Positions 27,783-36,374 are shown, counted from the first letter of the stretch. The stretch: 64,000 bases of DNA from Streptomyces sp. H27-C3 (GCF_030063415.1 NZ_JASITA010000008.1:62001-126000), one strand, 5' to 3'. A program made the numbers and translations. The notes: generated by a model not told the origin, from the letters alone.

Positions 27783-28448
27783 TCGATCCGCCACGGGCTA
27801 CTCGCCCTCCTTGAGCAAGGCCCTCGTTACGGTTCTCAGCTCCGGACCGAGTTCGAGTCCCGTACCGGCGCGACCTGGCCGCTCAACGTCGGGCAGGTCT
27901 ATACGACCCTCAGCCGCCTGGAGCGCGACGGCATGGTCGCCCAGGGCGGCGAGGACGGTGCGGGCCACCCGCTGTACGCCATCACGGACGTGGGCCGCGG
28001 CGAGCTGAAGAGCTGGTTCGAGCGGCCCGTGGACCGGGCAAGCCCGCCGCGCGACGAGCTCGCCATCAAGCTCGCCATGGCCGTCGGCGCGCCCGGCGTC
28101 GACATCCGGGCCGTCATCCAGGCACAGCGCCACGCGACGCTCCAGGCGATGCAGGACTACACCCGCCTCAAGGCGCAGGCACTCGTCGCCGTCGAGAGCG
28201 GTGACGCCGACCGGGAGCGTGACGACGTCGCCTGGCTGCTCGTCCTGGAACAGCTGATCTTCCAGACCGAGGCCGAGGCGCGCTGGCTCGACCACTCCGA
28301 GTCCCGGCTCGCACGGCTCTCCGCGACGGCCGCGCTGAGGGCCAGAAACGCTTCGGCCACCCCGCACACACCGGACACGACGGGCCGGCAGGAGCCGACG
28401 GGCCCGGCCGGCCCGGCCCCGAACACGGCTGCCAGCACCCGCCGATAG
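27780..28448 (+). CDS. PadR family transcriptional regulator
   Basis: 222-residue PadR regulator. The winged helix spans about residues 3-80 (GLLALLEQGPRYGSQLRTEFE ... NVGQVYTTLSRLERDGMV) and the C-terminal helical dimerisation domain follows (about 95-185), then a disordered Thr/Pro-rich tail. The start ATG sits inside a palindrome, indicating autorepression and probably a very short leader. The downstream ABC transporter of the MacB/FtsX type is the expected target, as in many PadR-transporter pairs. Confidence 0.88.
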   Translation: MSIRHGLLALLEQGPRYGSQLRTEFESRTGATWPLNVGQVYTTLSRLERDGMVAQGGEDGAGHPLYAITDVGRGELKSWFERPVDRASPPRDELAIKLAMAVGAPGVDIRAVIQAQRHATLQAMQDYTRLKAQALVAVESGDADRERDDVAWLLVLEQLIFQTEAEARWLDHSESRLARLSATAALRARNASATPHTPDTTGRQEPTGPAGPAPNTAASTRR

Positions 28449-28549
28449 AGGCGATAGAGGCGTCGTACGGCGCCCGCCAAGACCACGCCACACGCGCCAG
28501 GCCACCACGCACCACGCGGCACTACACGCTACGGCGTCACGCACCACCC

Positions 28550-28641
28550 CACCACGCGTCGCGCACAACGCACAACGCACCACGCGTCGCGCACAACGCA
28601 CCACCGCGTCGCGCACAACGCACCACGCGTCGTGCATGACG
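28550..28641. repeat. Short tandem repeats between PadR and ABC genes
   Basis: Four units of 21-22 bases beginning CACCACGCGTCG lie at 28550-28570, 28578-28598, 28599-28620 and 28621-28641; degenerate copies continue on both sides (about 28480-28680). The unit contains the ACGCGT palindrome. No gene is seen here. Confidence 0.7.
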
Positions 28642-28725
28642 CATCACGGGGCACCACGCGCCGTGCATCACGCATGCCAGTCGTCCTTGTAGTCCTTCCT
28701 ATCCGTCCCCAGGGGGAACTTCTCC

Positions 28726-29484
28726 ATGCTCGACCAACCTCAGCAGTCACAGCAGGCACCGCAGCCTGTGCTGCAACTCCAGCAGCTGACCCGCGTCCAC
28801 GGCAGCGGCGCCACCGAGGTGCACGCCCTGCGCGGCGTCGACCTCTCCGTCTTCCCCGGTGAACTCGTCGCCGTCATGGGCCCGTCGGGCTCGGGCAAGT
28901 CCACCCTGCTCACCATCGCGGGCGGGCTGGACAACCCCACCTCGGGGAAGGTCCTGGTCGAAGGCACGGACATCACGACCGTCAGCCGCAAGGAGCTCGC
29001 CGCCCTGCGCCGCCGCAGCGTCGGTTACGTCTTCCAGGACTACAACCTCATCCCGGCCCTGACCGCCGCCGAGAACGTCGCCCTGCCCCGCGAGCTGGAC
29101 GGCATATCCGCCCGCAAGGCCCGGGTGTCCGCCGTCTCCGCGCTGGAGGAGATGGGCCTGGACGAACTCGCCGACCGCTTCCCCGATGAGATGTCCGGCG
29201 GCCAACAGCAGCGCGTCGCCATCGCCCGCGCCCTGGTGGGCGACCGCCGCCTCGTCCTCGCCGACGAACCGACCGGCGCCCTGGACTCCGAGACGGGCGA
29301 GTCCGTACTCGCCCTGCTGCGGGCCCGCTGCGACGCAGGCGCGGCCGGGGTTCTCGTCACCCACGAGCCGCGCTTCGCGGCCTGGGCGGACCGGGTCGTC
29401 TTCCTGCGCGACGGGTCCGTTGTCGACGAGACCCTGCGCAGCCAGGCCGACTCGCTGCTCTTCGGGCAGGCGGCCACCAAGTGA
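28726..29484 (+). CDS. ABC transporter ATP-binding protein (MacB/LolD type)
   Basis: 252-residue ATPase with Walker A GPSGSGKST near residue 50, the Q-loop YVFQDYNLIP, signature MSGGQQQRVAIARAL and Walker B LVLADEPTGALDSETG. The last feature and the size are typical of MacB/LolD-like ATPases that pair with FtsX-type permeases. The stop overlaps the ATG/GTG start of the permease gene by four bases. CCAGGGGGAA is the ribosome binding site. Controlled presumably by the upstream PadR. Confidence 0.93.
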   Translation: MLDQPQQSQQAPQPVLQLQQLTRVHGSGATEVHALRGVDLSVFPGELVAVMGPSGSGKSTLLTIAGGLDNPTSGKVLVEGTDITTVSRKELAALRRRSVGYVFQDYNLIPALTAAENVALPRELDGISARKARVSAVSALEEMGLDELADRFPDEMSGGQQQRVAIARALVGDRRLVLADEPTGALDSETGESVLALLRARCDAGAAGVLVTHEPRFAAWADRVVFLRDGSVVDETLRSQADSLLFGQAATK

Positions 29485-32312
29485 ACCGCTCGTACCACGC
29501 CTGGCGTGCCGCGGTCCGTATCGCCCGCCGCGACGCCTGGCGCTTCAAGGGGCGCAGCACCCTCGTCCTTGCCATGATCGCTCTGCCGATCCTCGGGGTG
29601 AGTGCCGCCGATCTGACGCTGCGCAGCGCCGAACTGTCCACCGAGCAGAAGATGGAGCGCCTCCTCGGCGCGGCCGACGCCCGGCTGGAGGACCCGCGCT
29701 TGGGCGGAGTGCCCATGCACCAGGCCCCGGACGGCCACAACCCCACGCCGGTGGGCAACTTCGACGACAAGCCCTGGCCCGAGGGTTCCGGTGACCTCAA
29801 GGGGGCGATCCCGGCCGGCGCCAAGACGCTCAAGGACACCTCCGGCGGCGGCAAGCTCCGCACCGAGCACGGCCTGCTGAGCACCGACATCCGTGAGCTG
29901 ATCGCGACCGACCCGCTGGCCGAGGGTCTGATGACCCTCAACAGCGGCCGTTTCCCCACGAAGGCCGGGGAAATCGCCGCGACCAGCCACTTCCTGGAGT
30001 CCAGCGGACTCAGCATCGGCTCCACGCTCACCGCGCGCGGGCTCGACAGCGAGTTCCGGATCGTCGGTGGGTACGAGCTCCCCAACAAGTTGAAGGCCGA
30101 CGAGGTCAACGCACTTCCGGGCACGTTCCTGGCACCGCTCGACAAGGCGCTCAAGGCGGACGACCTGCCCGGCACAGGGGCAACCAGCAGCTATCTGGTC
30201 GCGCTCGGCGGCGACGGTTTCACGTGGAACATGGTCAAGAAGACCAACGCCCAGGGAATCACGGTCATTTCGCGGTCCGTGTCCCTCAACCCGCCCCCCG
30301 ACTCCGAGGTCCCGCTCTTCCAGCAGGAGGAGTGGAGCAACTACCAGGAGAGCAACGCCTCCAAGGTCGCGGCGATCGCCGTGGTCGGCACCGTCGTCGG
30401 CCTGGCCATGCTGGAGATCTGCCTGCTGGCAGGACCCGCGTTCGCGGTCGGCGCCCGGCGCTCCAGCCGACAGCTCGGGCTGGTCGGCGCCAACGGCGGC
30501 GACCGCCGCCACATCCGCGCCATCGTGCTCTCCGGCGGCCTGGTCATCGGCGCCGCCGCTGCCGTGGTCGGCACCGCGCTCGGTCTGCTCCTCACCTTCG
30601 CGCTGCGACCGGTGCTGGAGGGCTACATGGGCCGGCGCTTCGGCAGCTTCGACATCCGCCCGCTGGAACTGTTGGGCATCGGCCTGCTCGCCGTCGTGAC
30701 CGGGCTGCTCGCCGCGATCGTCCCGGCCATCACCTCGTCCCGGCAGACCGTGCTGGCCGCCCTCACCGGCCGTCGGGGCGTCCGCCGCTCCAGCCGCGTC
30801 CTGCCGGTCATCGGCCTGAGCGCGGTGGGCCTGGGCGTCGCCATCACCCTGTACGGGGCCACGTCCACCGACAGCGTCGTCTTCGTCGCGGGCGGCAGCG
30901 CTCTCGCCGAGCTCGGCATCGTCGCGCTCACCCCGGCCCTGGTCGGCCTCTTCGGCAAAATCGGCGGCCGGCTGCCGCTGTCACCCCGGCTCGCCCTGCG
31001 CGACGCCGTGCGCAACCGGGGCCGTACGGCCCCCGCCGTGGCAGCGGTGCTCGCCGCCGTCGCGGGCACGGTCGCCGTCGCGACGTACGCCGCCAGTGCC
31101 GACGTACAGCAGCGCGCCGCGTACCAGGCCCAGTTGCCGGCCGGCGCGATCACCTTCCAGAACATGGAGGCCGGTGGCCGCGATGTCCCGGCCATCCGCA
31201 GCGCCGTGCAGAAGAACTACCCCGTCGACGTACGCGCCGATGTGGACCGGATCGTCGTCGGCAGGCCCAGCTGCGAGACCTACAGCACCGAGAAGGGCTG
31301 CGGGCGCTACGAGTTGGTCGTGCCCAAGGCCAACTTCTGCGCCCTCCACGGGGACGACTCGGACAAACTCTCACCGGCCGAGCGCCACAAGCTGAGCGAG
31401 GACTGGCGCTGCAAGGAGAGCGACCACTACTCCCAGCAGGAAGTGGTCGTCGCCGACGAGAAGCTTCTTTCGGCGCTCGCCGTCAACGACCCGGCGTCCG
31501 TCAGCGCGCTCAAGAGCGGCAAGGCCGTCGCCTTCGACCACCGCAATGTCGAGAAGGGGAAGATCGGCATCAAGCTGATCACCGACTCCGCGAAGGCCGA
31601 TCTGCTCGTCGAGAAGGGCAAGGAGGCACCCGGCAAGGTCGAGTCGCTCCCCGTGCACCAGGCCGCCAAGTCCGCGGAGCCGTACGGTATCAAGGTCGTG
31701 TTGCCGCCTTCGGCCGCGAAGGCCGCCGGGCTCGCCACCGTCCCGTTCGGTTCGTACTTCTCGACGGACAAGCTGCCGAGCAGCACCCAGGAGCAGAAGC
31801 TCAACGCGGAGCTCGACCAGCTGGGCGCCGATAGCGATGTGTACGTCGAAAAGGGCTACACCAGCGACAACAGCATCATCCTGCTGTCCCTGACCATCTT
31901 CGCCGGACTGGTCACCATCGGTGCGGCCGGCATCGCCACGGGCCTCGCCCAGACCGACGCCGAACCCGACCTGAAGACACTCGCCGCGGTCGGCGCACCC
32001 CCGCGGGTACGCAAGACGCTGAGCGGTTTCCAGTGCGGGGTGGTCGCAGCGATGGGCGTGATCCTCGGCTCGGCGGCGGGCATACTGCCCGCGGTCGGGC
32101 TGCGGCTGGCCGAGGAACGCCAGGAGCTGAAGTGGTACGAAGAGGCCCTGGATCAGGGCTACGGCTATATGAACGACGTGCCGAACGTCCCCATCGTCGT
32201 CCCGTGGGCGACCCTCGCGGCCCTGCTCGTCGTCGTCCCGGTGGGCGCCGCGCTCCTCGCGGCACTCGTCACCCGGTCCCGCACCGCCGTGTCGCGGCGC
32301 GCGGAAGCGTGA
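29481..32312 (+). CDS. FtsX-like ABC transporter permease
   Basis: 943-residue permease of the duplicated FtsX type. A first membrane helix near residue 30 is followed by a large extracytoplasmic domain (about 50-285), then three helices (near 300, 355, 400), a second block near 440-500 and 530-560, a second extracytoplasmic domain (about 560-790, with CETYSTEKGCGRYE, two cysteines) and three final helices near 800, 850 and 910. It probably exports or senses a cell-envelope-active compound such as an antimicrobial. Starts with GTG overlapping the ATPase stop. Confidence 0.9.
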   Translation: MNRSYHAWRAAVRIARRDAWRFKGRSTLVLAMIALPILGVSAADLTLRSAELSTEQKMERLLGAADARLEDPRLGGVPMHQAPDGHNPTPVGNFDDKPWPEGSGDLKGAIPAGAKTLKDTSGGGKLRTEHGLLSTDIRELIATDPLAEGLMTLNSGRFPTKAGEIAATSHFLESSGLSIGSTLTARGLDSEFRIVGGYELPNKLKADEVNALPGTFLAPLDKALKADDLPGTGATSSYLVALGGDGFTWNMVKKTNAQGITVISRSVSLNPPPDSEVPLFQQEEWSNYQESNASKVAAIAVVGTVVGLAMLEICLLAGPAFAVGARRSSRQLGLVGANGGDRRHIRAIVLSGGLVIGAAAAVVGTALGLLLTFALRPVLEGYMGRRFGSFDIRPLELLGIGLLAVVTGLLAAIVPAITSSRQTVLAALTGRRGVRRSSRVLPVIGLSAVGLGVAITLYGATSTDSVVFVAGGSALAELGIVALTPALVGLFGKIGGRLPLSPRLALRDAVRNRGRTAPAVAAVLAAVAGTVAVATYAASADVQQRAAYQAQLPAGAITFQNMEAGGRDVPAIRSAVQKNYPVDVRADVDRIVVGRPSCETYSTEKGCGRYELVVPKANFCALHGDDSDKLSPAERHKLSEDWRCKESDHYSQQEVVVADEKLLSALAVNDPASVSALKSGKAVAFDHRNVEKGKIGIKLITDSAKADLLVEKGKEAPGKVESLPVHQAAKSAEPYGIKVVLPPSAAKAAGLATVPFGSYFSTDKLPSSTQEQKLNAELDQLGADSDVYVEKGYTSDNSIILLSLTIFAGLVTIGAAGIATGLAQTDAEPDLKTLAAVGAPPRVRKTLSGFQCGVVAAMGVILGSAAGILPAVGLRLAEERQELKWYEEALDQGYGYMNDVPNVPIVVPWATLAALLVVVPVGAALLAALVTRSRTAVSRRAEA

Positions 32313-32410
32313 GCGCGGGCTGAGCCGGACGACTGCTTCCCGTGCCCCCGTACAGGGTGGATCACCTCTGTACGGGGGCACACCGTGTTCAGACGCAGGT
32401 GTGCGAGAGA

Positions 32411-32959
32411 ATGGGCAGCATGGAGATGCCGAGGAGTGAACGGTCGCAGGAGAGCCCCCAGGTTCTTGTCGTGGGACAGGACGGAACGGCTCTCGGCGGC
32501 GGCGGTGACGAGTCGCGCGAGGTCCCAGTGACAGAGATGGTCGAACAGCCTGCGAAGGTCATGCGCATCGGCAGCATGATCAAGCAGCTTCTGGAGGAAG
32601 TCCGAGCAGCTCCCCTTGACGAGGCGAGCCGAGTACGGCTCAAGAACATTCATGCCAGCTCCGTGAAGGAGCTGGAGGACGGACTGGCGCCGGAGCTCGT
32701 CGAGGAGCTGGAGCGACTGTCGCTGCCCTTCACCGACGAGGCCATTCCTTCCGAGGCGGAACTCCGCATCGCGCAGGCCCAGTTGGTGGGCTGGCTCGAA
32801 GGCCTCTTCCACGGCATCCAGACCGCGCTGTTCGCCCAGCAGATGGCTGCGCGGGCTCAGCTGGAGCAGATGCGGCGCGCGCTGCCGCCGGGTTCGAGCC
32901 ACGAGGACGACGACCAGGACGACAACCACGGCCCGGTCCGCTCCGGCCCGTATCTGTAG
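32411..32959 (+). CDS. bpa: Bacterial proteasome activator
   Basis: About 182 residues, DUF2587 family: an ATP-independent ring-forming activator that opens the 20S proteasome gate and feeds it unfolded proteins. A four-helix bundle core runs from about residue 55 (KVMRIGSMIKQLLEEVR) to 155, after a disordered acidic N-terminus. The C-terminus GPYL corresponds to the GQYL gate-docking tail of mycobacterial Bpa, with Pro in place of Gln. Start may be ATG 32411 or 32420. Confidence 0.9.
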   Translation: MGSMEMPRSERSQESPQVLVVGQDGTALGGGGDESREVPVTEMVEQPAKVMRIGSMIKQLLEEVRAAPLDEASRVRLKNIHASSVKELEDGLAPELVEELERLSLPFTDEAIPSEAELRIAQAQLVGWLEGLFHGIQTALFAQQMAARAQLEQMRRALPPGSSHEDDDQDDNHGPVRSGPYL

Positions 32960-33023
32960 TCGCAGGCGCAGTCGTCGCAGTCACAGTCGCAGCCACGAGA
33001 GCGATCACCACGAGCGCACAGGC

Positions 33024-33060
33024 GTGAGGCCCGGTCCGCAGTCTGCGGGCCGGGCCTCAC
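33024..33060. terminator. Terminator between bpa and quinone oxidoreductase gene
   Basis: GTGAGGCCCGG and CCGGGCCTCAC arms form a strong stem around TCCGCAGTCTGCGG, between two convergent genes. Works in both directions. Confidence 0.75.
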
Positions 33061-33102
33061 GTCGTCGTGTCTGCGTGCGTAGACGTCTACGTGTCTACGC
33101 GC

Positions 33103-34125
33103 TTACGCGCCCGAGGTCAGCAGGATCTTGCCGATGTGGTCGCCCGTGTCCAGCGCGCGATGGGCCTGCGCGGCATCGGACAGCGGCAGCACCTGGTCCA
33201 CGACGGGGCGGACCCGGCCGGCATCGATCAGCGGCCACACATGCTCGCGCACCGCCGCGACGATCGCGGCCTTCTCACCCAGCGGCCGGCCCCGCAGCGA
33301 CGTCGCCGTGATGGCCGCACGCTTCTTCAGCAGGGCGCTGAGGTTCAGCTCGCCCTTCAGCCCGCCCTGCAGGCCGATGATCGCGAGGCGGCCGTTGACG
33401 GCGAGCGCCTTCACGTTCCGGTCCAGGTACTTCGCACCGATGATGTCGAGAATGACGTCCGCGCCGGCCCCGTCCGTGGCCTTGCGCAGCTCCTGGACGA
33501 AGTCCTGCTCGCGGTAGTCGATAAGAATGTCGGCGCCCAACTCGGCGCAGCGGGCCAGCTTGTCCGGACCGCCCGCGGTGACCGCGACCCGCGCCCCGAC
33601 CGCCTTGGCGAGCTGGATCGCCATCGTGCCGATGCCACTCGCGCCGCCGTGCACCAGCAGCGTCTCGCCGGGCCGCAGGTGGGCGATCATGAAGACATTG
33701 GAGTTTGTGCAAGTCCCCCCATGTCCCATGAACACGTTTGACCACACGGTGCAGACGGCTTCCGGCAGTGCGGCAGCGTCCGCCACGCTCACCCCATCGG
33801 GCACGGGAAGTACCTGACCAGCGGGAACGGCCACCTTCTCGGCGTAGCCCCCACCTGAGAGCAAGGCGCACACCGGCTGACCAATTTCCCAGCCGACCAC
33901 GCCCGGACCCAGCTCCGCCACGTGTCCGGAGCACTCAAGCCCCGGATAGGGCGACGTGCCGGGCGGGGGGTCATAGAAGCCTTGCCGCTGCAACAGGTCG
34001 GCCCGGTTGACGGCCGAAGCGGTCACGTCAATGAGCACTTCCCCCGGCCCCGCTACGGGGTCCGGCACGGTGGACCATGCGAGCACTTCCGGCCCGCCCG
34101 GCTCTGTGATCTGGATTGCTTTCAT
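33103..34125 (-). CDS. NAD(P)H quinone oxidoreductase, chimeric at the prophage junction
   Basis: 340-residue zinc-less MDR enzyme reducing quinones with NADPH. AXGXXG-type Rossmann motif VHGGASGIGTMAIQLAK and the family start ITEPGGPEVL are intact. Residues 1 to about 141 use roughly 78% G/C third positions (by my count) while the rest uses about 96%, and at the seam 13 extra codons occur so that SNVFM appears twice (residues 129-133 and 142-146). I infer that the prophage inserted in this gene and supplied a substitute 5' end. Whether the product is active with the insertion is unknown. Confidence 0.8.
   Translation of the reverse strand: MKAIQITEPGGPEVLAWSTVPDPVAGPGEVLIDVTASAVNRADLLQRQGFYDPPPGTSPYPGLECSGHVAELGPGVVGWEIGQPVCALLSGGGYAEKVAVPAGQVLPVPDGVSVADAAALPEAVCTVWSNVFMGHGGTCTNSNVFMIAHLRPGETLLVHGGASGIGTMAIQLAKAVGARVAVTAGGPDKLARCAELGADILIDYREQDFVQELRKATDGAGADVILDIIGAKYLDRNVKALAVNGRLAIIGLQGGLKGELNLSALLKKRAAITATSLRGRPLGEKAAIVAAVREHVWPLIDAGRVRPVVDQVLPLSDAAQAHRALDTGDHIGKILLTSGA
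33688..33741. other. Probable prophage attachment junction inside quinone oxidoreductase gene
   Basis: Two 15-base copies encoding SNVFM (33688-33702 host-like, 33727-33741 phage-like; 11 of 15 bases identical) flank 24 bases that read GHGGTCTN and have no place in the family. Codon usage changes sharply here. This fits the hybrid site left by a site-specific integrase. The crossover dinucleotide cannot be fixed without the other end. Confidence 0.65.
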
Positions 34126-34156
34126 ACAGCGACGCTACCCCCGGAACATGCAGGAA

Positions 34157-34196
34157 GCCCCGCCCATCTGCCACGGGGGTAGCAGACGGACGGGGC
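34157..34196. terminator. Terminator downstream of prophage methyltransferase gene
   Basis: GCCCCGCCCATCTGC pairs imperfectly with GCAGACGGACGGGGC. It lies after the methyltransferase stop in its reading direction and before the quinone oxidoreductase promoter, so it should insulate the restored host gene from phage transcription. Confidence 0.65.
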
Positions 34197-34209
34197 CGTT
34201 TCGGGGGTC

Positions 34210-35385
34210 TCAGACCGGCCAGGAATCGGACGGGTCATCTACCCATGCGCTCTGCCCTTCCGCCGTAACGGTGAGCCCGAAGCGCTCGTATCCGGGCTTT
34301 CCTTTCCCCGCCCACCACTGGTAAGCCGTCTCGGCTTCATCCCAGAGTTGGCGGGGGCCGGATTGCCACACGTGCCCGCCATTCCGCCCGTCCACGAACA
34401 TCACGCACGCCCATGACCGGTCTTTGAGGCCGTAGAGCCACACCGACCGCACACCGTCGCTCTTGGCTGTCATTACTTGCACGCAGTCCCGGACGCGGAG
34501 CCCAAGCACGAATTCCAGCGGATCGAACGATCCTCGGCACCATTGCGACTCTGTGACCATCGTGTCCGACTCCAGGCCCGACCGGATGCCGTGCTCTCCG
34601 ACGTATTCGGCGTGCGTCACCGGGGGCAGTCGCTGCGCCCGAAGTTTCATGAACTCGACCGGTCCCGTAAAGGCACCCACTGCTGCCTCGCCGTCCGCAG
34701 CGACGACCAGCCGGGCGACAGCATCTTGGTTGCTGAAGTGGGTACCCCACGGGCTCACGATGACCGCACCGGGGCGGGCTTGTTCGATCCAGGCATGGGG
34801 AATTCGACGAAGTCCGCATGTGGCCATGATCCGGTCGTATGGGGCTCCGGGCGGGTGCCCGTTGAAGCCATCCCCGGTAACGACCGTGGGAGCGGCTCCA
34901 AGCCGTGTCAGCGCGGTGCGCGCGTGGTCGGCGACGTTGGGATCTACCTCGATTGAGGTCACGTTCACGTCGCCGAGCCGGTGTGCGAGAAGCGCTGTTG
35001 TCCACCCTGTTCCTGTGCCAATGTCCAAGACCCGGTTACCGGGTTGAACGTCCAAGTCCCGGAGCATGGAGAACACCACGGACGGCATGGATGCCGAACT
35101 TGTGGACAACATGCCCGGTTTGGGTCCCTGGTGCTTTCCATCGTCCCATTGCGTGACGATGGGGACATCGGCGCTCGCATATCCCTGCCAAACGTTCGGG
35201 TCCGTGAACTGGTCCACGGCTACCGTCTGCCGGGTATCCATGTCGTACGCCCACATGAGGTCTGGCAGGAATGCCGATCGGGGAACCGCCGCGAATGCGG
35301 GGGCCCAGTCCGGCACGAGAGCACCCGATTTAACGAGCCTGGAACCGAGTTCGCTGAGAGCGTCCCGCCCCTCATTCTGGCTCAC
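34210..35385 (-). CDS. Isoaspartyl-methyltransferase-like protein (peptide maturation type)
   Basis: 391-residue SAM-dependent methyltransferase of the PCMT-related class seen in ATP-grasp peptide (graspetide-like) maturation systems. An N-terminal helical segment (ALVPDWAPAFAAVPRSAFLPD) precedes the Rossmann core with motif I VLDIGTGTGWTTALLA near 120, SIEVDPNVADHA near 145 and the PYDRIMATCGLRRIP acidic/Cys region; a C-terminal 190-residue domain contains several Trp residues. GTG at 35385 overlaps the stop of a 44-codon peptide gene (GTGA), so the two are coupled. No ATP-grasp gene is present. Confidence 0.78.
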   Translation of the reverse strand: MSQNEGRDALSELGSRLVKSGALVPDWAPAFAAVPRSAFLPDLMWAYDMDTRQTVAVDQFTDPNVWQGYASADVPIVTQWDDGKHQGPKPGMLSTSSASMPSVVFSMLRDLDVQPGNRVLDIGTGTGWTTALLAHRLGDVNVTSIEVDPNVADHARTALTRLGAAPTVVTGDGFNGHPPGAPYDRIMATCGLRRIPHAWIEQARPGAVIVSPWGTHFSNQDAVARLVVAADGEAAVGAFTGPVEFMKLRAQRLPPVTHAEYVGEHGIRSGLESDTMVTESQWCRGSFDPLEFVLGLRVRDCVQVMTAKSDGVRSVWLYGLKDRSWACVMFVDGRNGGHVWQSGPRQLWDEAETAYQWWAGKGKPGYERFGLTVTAEGQSAWVDDPSDSWPV

Positions 35386-35516
35386 AGGTAGAACGCCTCA
35401 CCGGGCGGAATCAGTGATCCGGGTCCGCCGTCTGGGTGCGGCTTCTGCGGATACGGCTCGGGCTGCTTAGGCTGAGGCCACGGTGTTCCGGGCGTGGTGC
35501 TCACTGTTGTGGTCAT
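35382..35516 (-). CDS. Pro-rich short peptide, candidate RiPP precursor
   Basis: 44-residue peptide starting MTTTVSTTPGTPW, with a Pro/Gln/Lys-rich middle (PKQPEPYPQKPHPDGG) and ending GEAFYL. AAGGGAG lies eight bases before the ATG. Its stop overlaps the methyltransferase start, as expected for a substrate-enzyme pair, and the leader resembles the short Pro-Trp-containing peptides of ATP-grasp systems. Whether it is modified is a guess; the C-terminal Asp/Glu residues could be methyl-ester targets. Confidence 0.55.
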   Translation of the reverse strand: MTTTVSTTPGTPWPQPKQPEPYPQKPHPDGGPGSLIPPGEAFYL

Positions 35517-35552
35517 GTACTCGCTCGCTCCCTTGTGTTGTGGAGGTTTAGC

Positions 35553-35622
35553 CCCGTCCCTGCCAGGATTCCGAGCCAAGTACGGGGGAGCCTCGGCATT
35601 CGGTACGTCCGGCAGGGACGGG
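35553..35622. terminator. Long-range stem upstream of peptide gene
   Basis: CCCGTCCCTGCC (35553-35564) pairs exactly with GGCAGGGACGGG (35611-35622). It separates the five-gene overlapping cluster from the peptide gene and lies in the leader of the latter, so it may act as a terminator or attenuator. Confidence 0.5.
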
Positions 35623-35626
35623 AGTC

Positions 35627-35884
35627 TTAGCGGGCTACCAACTCGCGTCGGTCCCGTTCCCGCAATTGCTTCTGTGCCTTGTGCGTCAGCTCGTTCATGC
35701 AGAACTCACAGGCGAACACATCAGCGTGCCCTTGCGGTGTGAGCGCGGGGCCGACCCAGAGGACACGTACACGCTCGCGTCGGCAGAAGAACCAACAGTC
35801 ACCCGTGACCCAGTGGTTGCCGTCGTCCGTCGACGGAGTACGGGGCCGGATATCAAGCGTCGGATTCGGTATGGGCAACGTCAT
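35627..35884 (-). CDS. Small zinc-ribbon-like protein
   Basis: 85-residue protein with two cysteine pairs, GDCWFFCRRERV near residue 33 and FACEFCMNEL near 63, an arrangement typical of a zinc ribbon, followed by a basic helix KAQKQLRERDRREL. The ATG overlaps the preceding stop (ATGA). It is the last of five genes joined by 4-base overlaps. Role unknown; a DNA- or RNA-binding adaptor is possible. Confidence 0.65.
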   Translation of the reverse strand: MTLPIPNPTLDIRPRTPSTDDGNHWVTGDCWFFCRRERVRVLWVGPALTPQGHADVFACEFCMNELTHKAQKQLRERDRRELVAR

Positions 35885-36093
35885 GAGGCGGAGAGACAGC
35901 GGGGGCAGTTCACGGCGCGAGCCCATACGGTTTTCTCGTCTCGGGCCTTGCCCGCACCACAGACCGACTTGAGTTCCTTCGTTCGCCGGTCGTCGTTGAG
36001 CGGACCCCTGAGCTTGTGCACGGTCATCACGTCTTCTCCGACGGTGCCCGCTGCCCAATCCGTCGTTTCGTCGGGTCGCGTCTTCGTCGTCAT
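35881..36093 (-). CDS. Small Cys-containing protein
   Basis: 70 residues with three cysteines in the C-terminal half (SVCGAGKARDEKTVWARAVNCPRC), perhaps a half zinc knuckle. No family recognised. ATGA overlaps with both neighbours make it part of a translationally coupled series. Confidence 0.6.
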   Translation of the reverse strand: MTTKTRPDETTDWAAGTVGEDVMTVHKLRGPLNDDRRTKELKSVCGAGKARDEKTVWARAVNCPRCLSAS

Positions 36094-36374
36094 GGCCTGC
36101 CCTTCTGCCGTTGCCTGTGCAGCCTGCCGACCGCAACTAGTTGCCGCTGCTCCCACTCGGTTGCCGGTCGGAGTCTTCGGAAGTGGACGCGCCACGTAAG
36201 GCCGGTCGGACGGCTCATTTCGATGAACGGCGCGTCGACTTCGCGCACGGTGCCCGGCATTTCGTAGTCGCGATCGAAGATGACCGACCCCACTTCGATT
36301 GCTTCGGGTCTGGGGAAGGCAGGCGCGAGCTTCACGCTTCGCGGCTGCTTTGCCACGGGGTTCTTCGTCCTCAT
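36090..36374 (-). CDS. Small hypothetical protein
   Basis: 94 residues. The central region (GSVIFDRDYEMPGTVREVDAPFIEM ... GLTWRVHFRRLRPAT, quoted in parts) looks like a small beta barrel of SH3/KOW style that ends in RLRPAT and is common in short Streptomyces regulatory proteins. Basic N- and C-terminal tails. Coupled to both neighbours by 4-base overlaps. Confidence 0.62.
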   Translation of the reverse strand: MRTKNPVAKQPRSVKLAPAFPRPEAIEVGSVIFDRDYEMPGTVREVDAPFIEMSRPTGLTWRVHFRRLRPATEWEQRQLVAVGRLHRQRQKGRP

